7,355 nt of DNA, from positions 1-7,355 of the forward strand of contig CAMGFF010000106.1 in NCBI GenBank assembly GCA_946055125.1, in the 5' to 3' direction. The DNA is from an uncultured Prevotellaceae bacterium. GTDB lineage: Bacteria; Bacteroidota; Bacteroidia; Bacteroidales; Muribaculaceae. Below are positions 7,176-7,355 of the stretch, in pieces. The notes beneath the pieces were generated by a model. That model saw only the letters and a program-made list of their open reading frames with translations. It had not been told where the DNA came from and did no database searches. How positions within the stretch are numbered: the first letter of the stretch is position 1; each line of letters starts with the position of its first letter. Both the position numbers and the translations under genes were made by a program.

Positions 7176-7225
7176 CCGGCAAAGCGATAAATGCGATTAT
7201 CGCACCGGCAAAAACATTTCATCGC
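7176..7225. promoter_or_regulatory. Cluster of GCGAT half-sites with hairpin, flanked by CCGGCAAA repeats
   Basis: Positions 7184-7190 (GCGATAA) and 7197-7203 (TTATCGC) form a perfect 7-base inverted repeat around ATGCGA. Within it, 7193-7203 (GCGATTATCGC) is itself a perfect 5-base dyad around one T, and a further ATCGC sits at 7221-7225, two bases from the candidate -7 element. Exact CCGGCAAA copies at 7176-7183 and 7205-7212 flank the dyad. The cluster lies at and just after the predicted transcription start of the transporter gene. It could be a repressor operator or, in RNA, a leader hairpin. No known operator is recognised. Confidence 0.4.
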
Positions 7226-7226
7226 G

Positions 7227-7257
7227 CAAAAATAGTAAAAATTTGTGCAAATCGAAA
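7227..7257 (-). promoter_or_regulatory. Candidate promoter of the MFS transporter gene
   Basis: On the minus strand 7234-7227 reads TATTTTTG, a perfect TAnnTTTG -7 element and the only one found in 7050-7355. Nineteen bases upstream lies TTTC (7257-7254), a three-of-four match to the -33 TTTG; a perfect TTTG is present at 7262-7259 but at a long spacing of 24. Transcription would begin near 7220, giving a leader of about 170 bases. The region is AT-rich, so chance matching is possible. Confidence 0.4.
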
Positions 7258-7262
7258 GCAAA

Positions 7263-7287
7263 GTGCCAAAAATTTATTTTTGGGCAC
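7263..7287. repeat. Inverted repeat upstream of the transporter promoter
   Basis: GTGCCAAAAA (7263-7272) pairs with TTTTTGGGCAC (7277-7287) across a TTTA loop, with one extra G in the right arm. It lies just upstream of the candidate -33 region of the transporter. No clear T-run follows on either strand, so a terminator is less likely than a protein-binding dyad, but a terminator for a gene beyond the right edge cannot be excluded. Confidence 0.45.
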
Positions 7288-7288
7288 T

Positions 7289-7312
7289 CTGCTGAGATGC
7301 CTGCTGAGATGC
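7289..7312. repeat. Perfect 12-bp tandem repeat, two copies
   Basis: CTGCTGAGATGC occurs twice head to tail at 7289-7300 and 7301-7312. It directly follows the inverted repeat at 7263-7287 and is not within any supported gene. It could arise from replication slippage or be a pair of binding sites. The nearby string GCAAATCGA is also duplicated, at 7247-7255 and 7325-7333. Confidence 0.5.
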
Positions 7313-7355
7313 CGCCAAATCCGCGCAAATCGAGTGTCGGCATTTCTAAAAGATA

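Overview
The window looks like a carbohydrate-sensing and carbohydrate-use locus from a gut-type Bacteroidales bacterium. The grounds are a hybrid two-component system sensor-regulator (a hallmark of Bacteroidota polysaccharide utilisation loci), a Bacteroidota-style lipoprotein glycosidase, A-rich leaders without Shine-Dalgarno sequences, and promoter motifs of the TAnnTTTG type. The coding DNA is clearly GC-rich and the spacers AT-rich. That would suit a Muribaculaceae-like or other high-GC Bacteroidales genome, but the family assignment is an inference.

All three genes lie on the minus strand and are read from right to left. 7050-7355: non-coding region upstream of the transporter gene, with a candidate promoter and several short repeats and dyads. 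5706-7049: a 12-helix sugar transporter of the MFS/GPH (SLC45-like) type. 5460-5705: a strong intrinsic terminator, then a repeat-rich promoter region. 4332-5459: a family 43 glycoside hydrolase lipoprotein. 4263-4331: a short spacer with no visible promoter or terminator. 264-4262: the 1332-residue hybrid two-component system. 1-263: a hairpin after the sensor gene, then AT-rich DNA sharing sequence boxes with the hydrolase promoter; it is probably the control region of another leftward gene outside the window.

Inferred working model: the lipoprotein hydrolase trims an arabinose- or xylose-type glycan or oligosaccharide outside the inner membrane. The MFS carrier imports a small product. The sensor binds an oligosaccharide in the periplasm and uses its cytoplasmic AraC-type domain to activate promoters of the locus. 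Hydrolase and sensor are probably co-transcribed, while the transporter is a separate unit ended by its own terminator. No SusC/SusD pair is inside the window. No RNA gene, insertion sequence or CRISPR array was seen. The genes belong to known families; the least-described material is the cis-regulatory DNA in the three spacers.
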